A stretch of 64,000 nt of DNA from Symbiodinium natans (lineage: Eukaryota; Sar; Dinophyceae; Suessiales; Symbiodiniaceae), in assembly GCA_905221605.1 (NCBI GenBank), contig CAJNDS010000879.1, positions 238,501 through 302,500 of the forward strand. The letters are read 5' to 3'. Below are positions 1 to 11,134 of this stretch, piece after piece. Both the position numbers and the translations under genes were made by a program. Within the stretch, counting starts at the first letter, position 1. The number at the start of each line of letters is the position of its first letter. The notes under the pieces are model-generated. The model was not told where the DNA came from, made no database searches, and was given only the letters and a program-made list of their open reading frames with translations.

Positions 1-2390
1 AACAAGCCTGAAACTGCCAACGTCTCCCCGTGCTGAGCCTCCTGAGATTGGACCGTCGGTGGAAGCTGGCCTAGCACTGACAGGCATGTTCAACGGATGT
101 TGCCCCGCAATGCTCCACACAAACTGGCAATGCGAACACGGGGCAGTGGTCCCCTGCCAGCACGACACGTTCGCAACGCCGCTGAACCTTGGGGGACGGT
201 TTGAATGATGGTGTTCATGATTCATGTCTGATGGTCCCTTTGGTTTCTTTAGAGACTCTGCGAGACTGCTTGATATGGGCTCGCAGGCGCATGTGTTCGA
301 TGTCGACAACTGGCCAGGTTGCATGCGGTTGCATGCGTGTTTCATGCGTTCCACAACAAATTTCGGAAGCTGTAAGCCCAGCAGCAAGTAGGCAAAGGGC
401 TCCAAAGCAACACAGGCAACATTTACCAGAACGAGCTCATCTGGCCCAAGCCAAGGGACAATGGAGAACTTTGAAACAGACAAGCACTCGATAAAGAAGA
501 CAGCGCTTCCCGCCCGCCATATCAAACCCGCCTCAGGCATCTACACGCCTAGCTGCTTCTCTCGCAGCACACGGTCCAAACACATGGCGCGCATTGTCCT
601 GCAGGTTCGAGCACCAGGTAAGAAACCCTTTGCATTCTTAAGAAACGGCAGCATCCACAGTTGTCGACCTGTCCACTACTCTGGCCGCATTTGGAGATGC
701 CTGGAGTTCTGCATCCATATGCTTCAAGCTCAGTGTCACCAGGAAGACGTACCATGTGCAATTGTTCTTCCCAGCATAGTTGGCCGATTTGGCAGCTGTT
801 GGGGCCACCTATGATAGCTGAGTTGTGACTTGCAGGGCTTCGCAATCCATCATCTTGAGGCTGGTGCAGAAACCGGATGCAGTGAGAGCGTCTGTGTCGA
901 TTGTCTGGCTTGTTGCCCTCCATGGCACCCACTGACAGTGCTTTTCATGTTCCAGGTTGCAGCTCTCATCGCATGTGTTGAACTGGTCTCATCGAATGTT
1001 TTTAATCGCATTAAGCGCTTAACGATTACGCTTGCTGAGGTCTGGCGCCTGCTCTTCCATGGACCAGCCTGGCTAGCAGCCTCGCCTACCTGCATGGCTC
1101 AGCACCATCCTCAGACCTGTTTCCCTACACATGCCGATGTGGGGCCAGACTTGCCTCACGCAACACCGTGAGACTTGCACAAGACTCAAGTGTAGTACCA
1201 ACAGTGAGCTCACCCCCTGTATGGCACGGCACAAGGCCGTGCCATCTTGGACATGTGGCATTTGGTTGAGCACAGATTCCGATGCGTGAGCTAGGCCATC
1301 TTGCAAGGCAGCTGTCCCTCTTTAGACGCTGCCAATTTTTTTCCTGCTCGGCTTGCCTTTGGTAAGACACAACTGGCTTGTGGGGTGAATGCTCCTCATC
1401 ATCATCCCGTCTTTGAGACGGTGCTTCCCGACTGCTGAGTGGTTTGCTGACTCCACTTGGCGGAAGACCGTGGTTCGTCAAACTTTGCCGAGAAAGGCCC
1501 GTATAGCTTTGATTCTCAAGTCAGGTTAGTCAACGACCGGAGCTTGACCACGCTCACTCTGAACTTCCAAGTCTTGATTGGATTACTGCTGCAGACCAGG
1601 CGCAATGGGAACGATGGACACGATTTCTGTAGCTTGTGCCTTAGCACGATACGGTTTGCAACACCCGGGTGCTCTTTGCTGTCGCCACATCAACAGATAG
1701 CCCAAAGTGCGAGACCCACCAGCACATCTCGGCACATCCCCCTTGAATGATGCCGGTCAAGCCGGTTTGCGAAATGGAAGACGCACACCTAGTTCTACTT
1801 GTGCGACTCGGTAAAGATGTTGCACCGGCCTCCTAGGATTCCCAGCCCAACCTGCTGTGGAGTGACTCTCCATAAAATGGCAAGTTCTGCTTTGCAGGGG
1901 TCAGACTCATGCAAAGGGGATGAACCCACGACTTGCGCCATGCGACATGACTGGTCGCAATCTGTGAGGCTCGCAATAATCGTACCATATGAGCTTTTGA
2001 GGAACGGATGTGAAGCAGTGTGTGGCAAGGGAAGGCGTGGATACTTACTGCCGGGGTTGCTCTGGTGGACCGTCTAGCTGATCGTGATCTCCTAATACCA
2101 TTCCCCGGCAGCCAGCTCTGGTCGGACCCTAAACTAAACAGGCCCTCGTCGCCACAGCAACTAGGCATACCAAAAGCCGTCGCACAGTCTGCAGCCTTGA
2201 CATTCTGAAACTCCCTCGGCGCCTAGGTAAATATTTCCATAATCGACTATTTCCAGAATCATGAACGGCAAGCGGCAATGCTGTTTGGTAATCGGGGGAG
2301 GTGGTGGGTTGTAAAAATAGATGGGCAACCATATGGTAAAATCACTGCAGTCAACACATCACTGGAGGACGTCTGAGCTCTCCAAGTTGC
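1..2390. other. No gene recognised
   Basis: Only short ORFs occur on either strand and none resembles a known family. The missing 3' exons of the helicase gene (motifs III-VI) could lie here on the minus strand, but no QYRMHP-like or GDxxQLPP-like exon could be identified. Confidence 0.4.
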
Positions 2391-2427
2391 GATTTCATCA
2401 ATAAGGATTCCTTTGAAAGGGCCAAGC
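2391..2427 (-). CDS. Candidate helicase motif II (DEAD-box-like) exon
   Basis: This 37-nt stretch encodes LGPFKGILIDEI, which matches the consensus around motif II (Walker B) of UPF1-like superfamily 1 helicases (F-x-x-V-L-I-D-E-A). It starts after a TCAG|G acceptor and can end at a GC donor, the splice style of the confirmed introns in this window. It lies downstream on the same strand as the motif I and Ia exons at 4.2-4.9 kb. At least one exon between them and all later motifs were not located. It could be a chance match because it is so short. Confidence 0.45.
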
Positions 2428-3210
2428 CTGAGCGCAATTCCCTCCTGGTCTGGGTCACATGCGAGATCACCCAAATGCACTTCCCTTGCCAGAAAGGAGC
2501 TTTGCAAGCAGGCCGCCTCCTGCGGTAATTAGCCTGAGATTTGCCCAACTCCACTAGTCGCCGTGAAGCCGACAGTCAAGATTGACGATCGGTAGGCTTG
2601 CAAACTTTCCGGTTTTAACAACAGACGTAGCATGCCTGAGTGCAAGAAAGGGGCTGTGCACAAAGCACATCTGCCCCGCGAAGTGCCTCAACACATGCCC
2701 CCATGAATCCCTTGCCAAACGAGGACACGCAGCGGAAGACTATTGAAATAACATGACAATGCAAAGCGCGATGCTCTTGTTGTTTGATAGGTTGTGATGG
2801 CCTCGAGTTGCATCTCTGCCTCTTCCCTCCTCATCTGAACTCGCTTCTGTCGCTCTTGATGTTGGACTTCTGCTTCAGTTCCTTTGCATGTGAACATGTG
2901 TGAACTACTCAGACTGGCATACTTAAGAGAAGCATGGCATTGCGATGCACTGTGCTTGTGTGCAACTAGCTGCGTGCTTCCAGGCTTGCTGCCACAGCCG
3001 CATCAGCTTTGGCAGCCTCAAGTGCGTCAAGATGCCAGGCCCCCCGGGCGCTGCACTGCACCCGCAAAGCCGCAAAGCTACGAGACGGAGCATGACCGAT
3101 GACCGATGATGACAGATGATGTGTTGCAGTTCGTATTGCCTCTGCGCTTCTGATGGATTCCAACACAAGATCTAGCACGCTCGCTGCTGGCATGTTCGCC
3201 CCTCCTGCGC

Positions 3211-3264
3211 GGCACAATAGGGCACAATAGGGCACAACAGGGCACAACAGGGCACAACAGGGCA
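3211..3264. repeat. Decamer tandem repeat GGCACAACAG
   Basis: Five tandem copies of a 10-bp unit (two GGCACAATAG, then three GGCACAACAG) followed by a partial copy. It lies in otherwise unassigned DNA between helicase exons. Confidence 0.85.
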
Positions 3265-4099
3265 TCCGCAGGATCCGTGGAGCTCTGGCGAGCCTGAAGC
3301 TTCCCCAGACTTCTGCAGTTCGTCTTTCGCCTGGCAAACCCCTCAACCTCTGTACTTGGGTACATGCAGGCGATGCATTTGTTCGAGGTACCATTACTGA
3401 ATACGTACAGTTTCGTAAAATCGGCAAAATCACGCGCGGAGTCCAAGCGCGGCTTTGAGGAAGCTTGCTTGTACACGCAGTGTGAGCTAACAGTGGGCGT
3501 GTCCCTGTTGCTAGCACTGAACCTAGCCGCTGCGACGAGATGTTGGCAGGGTTTGCAGTTGGATGTTTTGAGCTCCGACAAGCTGAGCCGAGATATGCCA
3601 GAGAAAGCAGGGTGTGCATCGTCGGCGTCATCATTCCATAGTCGCCATTCCACAAAGTCACTGAATCTGAAAAAGGCTCTCAGATGCCGCATTCTGCCCG
3701 AACGATTTCGCGGAGTTTCTCACATCTCTTACAGGTGAGAGGGCCAGACACGCTTTCATCACATTGATCTAGGGATCTCTTGAACCTCGGGGAACTTCAC
3801 TGGCTCTGGACGAGGTCGCCAGGCCCGGGCGGTTCAAATCTGCAGAGGACATTTCGCAAGAGCCGAAGGTTGTCTGGCCTCAAGGCTGCTGCACCCAATA
3901 CCTGCACGATTTGTTGAGCAAAACAACACTACAATCCAATTGCGACGCCTCTGCACTACACAACTACACATCCACAAACTAAGGCCATCACTCGCATTGA
4001 GATCTGCTGCCTGCAGTCAATGACTTGCTAGGTAGCTGCGCTTCAACCATTGCCACGAAGCACCCAAACATTTTCCAAACGAAACTGGTCCTTGTTCTT

Positions 4100-4604
4100 G
4101 AGATCTCGAAGCGTCATCTGCTCCAAAGCCGATACTGCAGTTGCTCGCTCTTCGGCTTCTTGTTGCTCCTGCCAAGGATTCCGGAAGAGGCCCAAAAGTG
4201 GACCAAAAATGAAGTGGCGGTGCCCTACCTCACAGAACATGTCCTTCTTGTGCTGCTTCATGCGCCGAAGCTGGTTGTCCAGCGTTATATCTTCCAATTC
4301 AGGTCGGACCTTCTCCGGCCGACCGACGCGAAGCGTTTTCACATCTACCTCAATGCAGGGGCTCTCTGTCAGACCAAGCTATGCAATGTAGGGACGTCAA
4401 CTTTGAAGAGAGGGCACACCCTGCTTTGCGAGTCCAGCCTCAGCTATGGGGACAAGGGGTGGGCACCCGAAAACTCGCACAAAACATACAGTCTGGACGC
4501 CGCGATGTTGTCAACGGCTATGTTGCCATCGGCCACAGCCAGCAGAGGCTTCAAGCCCAACATCGCCCAGGAGCGCAGAATCTGCACAGCTGTGGCTGTC
4601 TTGC
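4100..4604 (-). CDS. UPF1/SMUBP2-like helicase, exons with motifs I-Ia and following region
   Basis: Three exons continue the helicase from the large exon at 4845-6723. Exon 4504-4604 begins GKTATAVQIL (lysine and threonine of Walker A) and carries the motif Ia region (LLAVADGNIAVDNI). Exon 4229-4348 carries VGRPEKVRPELEDITLDNQL, a signature of UPF1/IGHMBP2-type helicases. The next exon starts at 4168 (EQQEAEERATAVSALEQ); its 3' end is unresolved, about 4100. Introns are 4605-4844 (GC-AG), 4349-4503 (GC-AG) and 4169-4228 (GT-AG, 60 bp, in frame and so read through by a simple ORF scan). All three acceptors are AG|G and the reading frame is kept across each join. Confidence 0.75.
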
Positions 4605-4844
4605 CTGACAGGGCATGTTTGCCGTCTTCCTTCCTTTGCAGGGACCACTGGTTCACCAATGATTGTTGGCGGTAACTCTATGTACTGCTCACACTGCGAC
4701 ATACTGCGACCAAACCGGGTCTAAGGGGGATCTTGGAAACACCCTCCCCCAAGGCTGTCGATGGGTAAGGTGGCTCAAGCCGAAGAAGAAAATCATGACA
4801 CATCGTGACGAAAACTGGAATGTTTTCCCCCAGCTGCTGCAGGC

Positions 4845-6723
4845 CTGTGCCCGGAGGGCCTTGGATGACGGTGAGGCGCCTTTTGCAAGATGCAGCCACG
4901 GCCCGCTGTTGGGAGTCTGTGCAAGCAGCCGCCATGTTGTCAACACACCTTGCCATCACCCCTGGATCACACACCATCTCCTCGGCAGCTAGGGCAGCAA
5001 CACCGCTTGTCTGCGAGTGAGTTTCCTTGGATTTGGCATCTACCTTCTGCACGTTGGAAAGGCGTATGGCTTTGATAGAACCATCAAGCTGCACATTGAT
5101 CCGCGGCTCGTGGCTCTCGTCCATATGCCCACTTGCGTGCTGGATGCTTCCATTCACACACACGACTTCGCCTTGTTGATTGTTGAGTGCCTCAGACTGC
5201 AGCCCATGTAGCGTAACAACATCTCCGGGCTTGAGGTCAAACTCTGCTGCCACGTCCAGATCGGATACCTGTTTCTTCGTGTGCTCGCCTTGTTCGCCTT
5301 GTTCGCCTTGTCTGCCTTCCGCATTCACAGCTTCCATGGCTGGGCGCTGCTCCGTGATTTCTGCAGTTGTGGCATCATTCGTGTTCTGCCCTTTCTGGTT
5401 GTTGCATACACGCGAAGCCCAATAGTCCGCCTGGCCAACCTTTCCAGCATTGATGATCTCAAAAATCTTGGAGCAGTCCTCACTCACGCGGGCACCGTCA
5501 ACAAATCCCGTGCACAAAGACACCAGGGAATCCAGCTGCCTAGCGTAGCTTAGCCTATTGCTACCTTTGTCAACTCGCCAACGATGTTGTTTGCAGTCTT
5601 TCGGTGCCTCCACACTGTCGAAAGATAACAATGCCCACTTCTCCGTCAAATCCTGGAGCTGCCCTTCTGCAAACCTGTCTTGGAGCGGATGTGTTGTTGA
5701 AAGAATAATGCTGTCACCCTTCCGGAATCGCAGCCTGTCAATGTCAGTATTGGGCGGCAGCCAAAGCGACAATTGGAAACCAGCAGTCTTTCCCTTTCCT
5801 GCAGACTTTCCTTTCCCCTTTGCTTGCCGCTCAAACACGTCACGAACACGCAGGCCAGTCAATGCCCAACCACCTCGTTCCAAGTCTTCCCCAGAACGTC
5901 TCGAAGCGCGGCGCCGTAGAGTAGCTACCTCTTGAAGGTATTCTAAATGCAACAAAGAACAGAAGTGACCAAAATATCGCGCACAGTGGTCTCCTTGGGG
6001 TGAGACGACGTGTCCCTGTAAGCTGCACAAATCAAGCCGCTGCAATGCCTCGATCCCGAGCCGTTCCTGGTCAACAAATCCACCGGGATCCACCTCAAAC
6101 GATTTGTGGCCAACTGGTTTCAGCTGCCAGCCTGCCCCTGGCGGCAGCTCGCAGCTGTCCTTGCACATGCCAACCAAACTCTTGCCACCCATCTGGCTGC
6201 CCAGCCACCAACCACTTTCAACAGGAGCCGGTCGGCGTCGCTTCTTTTTGGACGCTGCACCCGTGTCTTGGGCATCATCTTCTGCATTCTCGTCATCGCC
6301 ACAGTATTGCCAAAAGAAACATAATAGTCTGGTTTCTGCCGATGCTGCCCGTAGCCTTTTCTCATACGTCGGCCGATGGTGCTGGCTTACATGATCAAAG
6401 TCCCGCGTGCGCTTAAAAACTCCATTCAGCTCTGGCCAACAAACACAGCCCCTGAAAATAATCTCTTCTGGCCATTCCTTCCCGACTTCATCTATGTCCT
6501 CCAATTCATCATCTTTGTCCTCTTCGTTCTTCGGGTTCTCATTCTGATCTTTCTCCTGCGGCACTGTCATGTGACATGTGAAGGCATGGGCACCGAGGAG
6601 CCCAGTTTTCGCGAACGTAAGCAAGGCTTGATAGGTCACGTCTACATGCTTCCATCCAAGACATACAAGGCATTGCCAGCAAATGTCGCTGAATCTTCTC
6701 AAGCCTGGCGGTAGCGACTGCAA
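4845..6723 (-). CDS. UPF1/SMUBP2-like superfamily 1 RNA/DNA helicase, large N-terminal exon
   Basis: The frame is open for about 626 codons up to Walker A (DSQQRAVAASCKRRLTVIQGP, then PGTG), where it meets a GC donor at 4843-4844. Residues about 250-350 resemble the SMUBP2-type stalk (LHLEYLQEVATL, then a region rich in G-W-x-L-x-G-L). Upstream, residues about 85-205 form a Trp-rich module (GCVCWPELNGVFKRTRDF and GWWLGSQMGGKS), and residues about 495-560 form another small module (LKPGDVVTLHGLQSEALNNQ). An acidic stretch lies at 60-85 and a basic KKKRRRP stretch at 160-165. Such helicases unwind RNA or DNA with ATP; a role in mRNA surveillance or splicing is family-level inference. The true start codon is uncertain: the first Met of the open frame at 6723 may be intronic, and Met52 is an alternative. 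Confidence 0.7.
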
Positions 6724-6739
6724 GGAGAATGCAGAATTC

Positions 6740-8520
6740 CGGCAACGGTGGGGTTCATGAGATGGGCTTCGAAGTTGAGGCTTTGAGAGCTTTCGAGCTC
6801 GAAAGCTTGGGAGATTGCAGAGTCCGAAAGTCCGAAAGTTTCGAGTTCCAAGTTTCAGGCTGTGCGGATGTAAGCAAATTTCAAACTCCAGACTTTATTT
6901 AGGCCCTGAATACTTCATCAAAGTTCTTGAAGAACTCGAGTTCGGGCGAGCCTTCTCAGCCACATCTCCAAACATTCGTGCGCCCGAGTTTTAAGAAGAC
7001 GTCAGTTCTCGAAGACGGAGCTGCGAGATAAAGCCTTTCTCAAAGATTGAATGCGACCGAGTTTGAGAGGAGCTTCATTCGAGATGTTGCGAGTTTGGAG
7101 CTTGAAGTCCTGAGTCAACTCTCACGACTAGCGCACGCGTTGGCAAGGCTGAGCTTAGGGATTGAAGAGCGCTCGAGCTCGAGAGTTTTGAGGCTCAATC
7201 TTGGAGAGATTGTCACTTTGAAGCATGTTCGACTTAGCAAGTTTGAGGGTTTGATGGCCCCGAGTCCTGAGATTGAACATCTGGAGTTAGAAAATTGAAG
7301 GCGTCGTGTGTGTGGAGATTCCTCCCTCGCCTGTCATGCAACCTCAAACATCCTCAAACATCCTCAAACTCCGTAAACTTGTAACAACCTGGAAGCCCTC
7401 GATGCCAACTCTAAACCTGGCAGCGGTGGATACCGCGTTTTTGGGCAGCTCGCGTCGCACCAGGGATTTTGTGGTTTGTGGCTAGCCGGGCTAGGGGTTT
7501 TTAGTTTTTGGGCCGCTTCTTCTTGGAGAGGAAGATACTACTATGCCCTAAACGCTTAGGCCCAGAGCCCTTCACAGGGTTTCGAGCCTCACGGGCAATG
7601 TCGCCCTCACCCCGCCTCGCCCCCATTCAGGGTTTCAAGTGGGGTTTGGCTAAAAAGTTTCAAAATGTTTCAAAAACAGAAAGTTCTGCACTTGACTGCA
7701 AATTGGGGCGTCGGGCTGGGAGCTTGAAAACTCGAGAGGGTTCGAAACTTTGAAACTTCAGTGCAAGTTCACGACAGCCATCCTCGAAAGTTCAAAGCTT
7801 TTGAATGTTTCAGAGATTGCAGGATTAAAAGTTTGTAGCAATGCAAGTTTGATGGTCGAGAATGGTCCGAAAGTTACCCATTACCCACGCCAGTGCTGCG
7901 AAGCTGAAAGCGTGTTTGGTCCTGCACACGTCAGAGGCTGAGAGGGGCGAGGATGTGGAGGTGAGGATAGGTGAGGATAGGCGAGGATAGGTGAGGATAG
8001 GTGAGGATGATCAGCTGAGCAAGGGGGCGAGTGTGTCCGAGAGCGCATCTTCGGGTTGACCGTCGCGGCCGGGCTTTTTGGCGGGGCGCTTAAGTGCGCA
8101 GAGTAAGAAGCAGAGGAAGAAGCAGAAGTAGTGCATATTCGGGGCGAGGGCCACAGGGGCAGAGAAGCAGGAGTACGCCCATGGTATCCCATGGTCACAA
8201 GTGCAAATGCCAATTCGGTCGAACTACGCCGTCAGATGATGGTCTTCGAAGCTACCACCCCTTGGCTACTTCAAGTTCGAACCGCAAAGCGAGCGCAGGA
8301 CCACATGTCTAACAGCAGCTGGACCTCGTTACACACGCGCCCCTTGGGGCCCAACCCCTTTTCGTGTGCAGCCTTCAACCTTTCAAATTCCAAACTTTCG
8401 AACTCGGGATAATCGTGCTCCTTCGTTCTTCAAACTTTAAACCTCTCAACCTCGAACGTTTCTAATTCTGACTTGTCGTTTCAAACTTTCAGAGGTTAGA
8501 AGTTGAAAAGACATGCTTGC
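6740..8520. repeat. Dispersed TTCAAAC/CGAAAGTTT-rich low-complexity DNA
   Basis: The stretch is rich in short permutations of TTTCGAGTTCGAAAG, CTTTGAAACTT and TTCAAACTTTC on both strands, without a fixed period. A tandem TAGGTGAGGA motif lies at about 7963-8009. No gene was recognised. A similar composition recurs at 24690-24880. Confidence 0.6.
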
Positions 8521-8570
8521 ATTCTCGCAACATCTATCGGACATGATGCTGCTTGTCCTGCACATTGCGT

Positions 8571-9437
8571 TCAAAGATGACGGTCTCGGCATCCGTGAGA
8601 AGGCCAGGTGCCAGTGGTACCGCGGCGCTCTCCTGACAACATGCTCAAACCAAAAATGATCAAAAATGGGGGATGGAGGGGTGTGCCGTTCTGCCCAAGA
8701 CGGCTCTCCTTGCTCAAGGCGACGTTCAGCAAAAGTCTCACGGCTGCTGGTCGGTAGCAGGATGGATCCAGGACCAACCTCCGGAGCATTCCTGTGTAGG
8801 TGGGTATGTCGAGTGCCACCTTTATCGACTGAGCGCCAAATAACGCCTCGACGACTTCCACAAGTGCGATTGGTCCCTGCACGGCGGCTTTTTCCATAAG
8901 CATGACCACCAACTCCTCACCAGGACAAATCAATGCACTGGCACATTGGTCCCGTGAGGTCCCGTGCATGCCCTCCCGACTTCTTGCCATCCGAGGTACA
9001 GGACTCGGGCTTGCGCCACCATTCGTAGAGGCTTCCAATAGCATCTTCAAGCCTGCAAGCACATCACCCTCAATGGTATCAGCAATGGCCTTCTCCCGCT
9101 GTTGGTCTTCCATCTTTCGCCGCTGCACTTCCTGTTCTGGCCCGGGTCCGGGAGCCGCGGGCGGTCCGTCGGGCAGGCGAGGAGCTGAACCTGTGGATGC
9201 CCATGGCCAGGCGTGCCAACCTTGAAAGCTATTGTGCCACCGTTGGCTCCAACTTGTGTAGTCATAGTCCCCGTACGACATGTTCGAAAAGCTCTGGCAA
9301 GCCGGATCCTCAAACATCGCTGCATGCCCAGAGTTGGGCCAGGCATCCCAGACATTCACGCCCGAAGGGCCTGAAGCCTCGGGCGGGGAACTATCACCAG
9401 TGGCTGGTCCCCAGCGTGGTGGCACAGTTGGCCTCAC
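8571..9437 (-). CDS. Probable exon of unrecognised Pro/Trp-rich protein
   Basis: An open frame of 288 codons. Residues 1-100 are rich in Pro, Trp, Tyr and Ser (NVWDAWPNSGHAAMFEDP, then several W-x-x-W patterns), followed by a charged helical segment (EQEVQRRKMEDQQREKAIAD) and a hydrophobic helical region around residues 170-245 (ALVEVVEALFGAQSIKVALD). That order suggests a disordered head and a folded helical C-terminal part. No family was recognised. The last about 35 residues may be intron read-through. It could be one exon of a longer minus-strand gene with the open stretch at 9491-9847 upstream. Confidence 0.35.
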   Translation of the reverse strand: MRPTVPPRWGPATGDSSPPEASGPSGVNVWDAWPNSGHAAMFEDPACQSFSNMSYGDYDYTSWSQRWHNSFQGWHAWPWASTGSAPRLPDGPPAAPGPGPEQEVQRRKMEDQQREKAIADTIEGDVLAGLKMLLEASTNGGASPSPVPRMARSREGMHGTSRDQCASALICPGEELVVMLMEKAAVQGPIALVEVVEALFGAQSIKVALDIPTYTGMLRRLVLDPSCYRPAAVRLLLNVALSKESRLGQNGTPLHPPFLIIFGLSMLSGERRGTTGTWPSHGCRDRHL

Positions 9438-9490
9438 AGAAACACCAGCAGCACCCCACCTGCAACGGTTCTTGGCACTTTAGTGCGTTC

Positions 9491-9847
9491 TTAGGCTATC
9501 TCGGGCCTTCGAGCACTGGATTTCGAAAAGGGCTGTATGCCAGACGGTCGCGCAAGCGTCTCTGGAGGCCTCCGGAAGAAGTCAACAAAAACGAGCGCAC
9601 ATGTTTTTTCGACAAAGCCTGGAACACCTTCACAAGCAGAGAAACGGAACACAAATACAATCATTTGCAACCGATGCGGCAGCTCTTGCTTCTCATTGTC
9701 TGGCGCCGAATCCAAAGATGCTGTTGGCACACATCCGCTGGATCCAGCTGTCGCAGTTTCCTCCAGGCTACGCTTGTCCATGGGCTTTTGGGCTTTGTGT
9801 GGCTGTGCACAACAAATCACAACAACCTTCGTCCGACGTCGCCTCAA
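9491..9847 (-). CDS. Possible exon upstream of the 8571-9437 frame
   Basis: 118 codons with a protein-like central part (LQMIVFVFRFSACEGVPGFV and KTCALVFVDFFRRPPETL). The same DNA is also open on the plus strand, so the strand is uncertain. No homology was recognised. Confidence 0.2.
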   Translation of the reverse strand: MRRRRTKVVVICCAQPHKAQKPMDKRSLEETATAGSSGCVPTASLDSAPDNEKQELPHRLQMIVFVFRFSACEGVPGFVEKTCALVFVDFFRRPPETLARPSGIQPFSKSSARRPEIA

Positions 9848-9849
9848 TT

Positions 9850-11130
9850 TATGATCCTGGTCTGCAGTTCGCTGTAGTATCCCCCTCCCTCCTTCAAGGA
9901 AACAGGACCTTTTTTGACAAGTCTCTTCACCATTAACTCGTTCCCAATCTGACTGTCATCGTTTTTGGATACAGCGCTTGCTCTCTACAGTTTCCACTCG
10001 CAGGGTCTTGTCGAGGGTGACCTTCAGGGTCAAGGCTTGGGTGCTAAGCCCCGCCCCCCATGAAAAAAAGACACCACCCCCCCCACTCCTCTAAACCCAA
10101 AGCCCTCATGCAAACGCTAAACTTCAATTGAAACACCCAACCCCGAAGCCCGGCTCACCAGGCACCCGGAGGAAAGGGACAAGGGAAAGAGCGGCGTTGT
10201 GGGTTTTGGGTTTTGTTCGTCTCCCCCGGTTTTGGGGTTGGGCATTGGGCTTCTTGGGGGTGTACGGCGGACTCCAGTTGGGTTCGCATTGCCGGCCTCG
10301 TGCGACCGTGTTTCTCATGCCAGCTGGAAGAACAGCAAAAAAAACAGGCGGAGTTGGCGTTTCGAGGGGGCCAGTGAGGAGGATGCGAGGGGAGGGGGAA
10401 GGGGCGAGGCCGAACCCCCCACCCTCTGCCCGACTCGAAGCGCCGCGCTGCGCACCTAAAAGGATAGCACCTGCATCACTACTAATTATTAACCATCTAA
10501 AATTGAAAGTTCGGACTCCTGCAAAAAACTCCAAAGCGATGATACAGAAAGCAAATCCTGGTCAAAGAATCTCAATGCCGGCAACGTCTTCTAAGAAGCA
10601 GCGGCCTCATGCATGGAAGTGCATCGGCAGCCGCTGGACTCGGTGTCCCATCAGCGCGGCACAAGCTTCAAACATGACATAACAGAGTTTAACAGAGGCT
10701 TGCAGCACTGGTGAGGAAAGATTCTGATGCCCGAACGCATTGCACGAATGCACAACAGCGTGGAACATCTCAATTACTAAGGCATAAAGCAGCTCCAGAT
10801 GTACATCTGCAAGCCGGAGCAACGCATGGTCAGGTGTTTTGGGTGGCTTTTTGTGGGCGCTTGATATTTGCCGTGACAAGTCAAACGACAGCAACGGGCA
10901 CAGCCAGCAAGTCTTTTTCCGTCTATCTGTGGCTATGGCGGATGCCTCGCGGCAGGCCACCAAAGTAAAAGCAGTCAATCGCGAGAGAGCGTGTTGCCGG
11001 ACTCTGCAGTGCATCCTGCCACTAGATGCAATTGTCCAACTCAGAATTGCCCACACGTGTCTCAAACAAACTGAACAACTGTACAGAGACAACAGCGGAA
11101 CTCAGTCCAAGACAAAGCTGTGCAAATGGG
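9850..11130. other. No gene recognised; possible helical exon near 10607-10850
   Basis: GC-rich unassigned DNA. On the minus strand about 10850-10607 encodes a strongly helical stretch (DHALLRLADVHLELLYALVI and onward) that could be an exon, but no family was recognised. C-runs at about 10075-10085 and G-rich tracts at 10376-10410 are low complexity. Confidence 0.3.
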
Positions 11131-11134
11131 CGCA

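Noticed and set aside
2085-2150. Helicase motif III exon (SDQSWLP) on the minus strand
   Set aside because: The match to GDxxQLPP is poor, has no supporting splice sites and could be chance.
10128-10682. A 184-codon plus-strand protein
   Set aside because: Low-complexity Gly/Pro/Arg-rich translation of GC-rich DNA, open on both strands.
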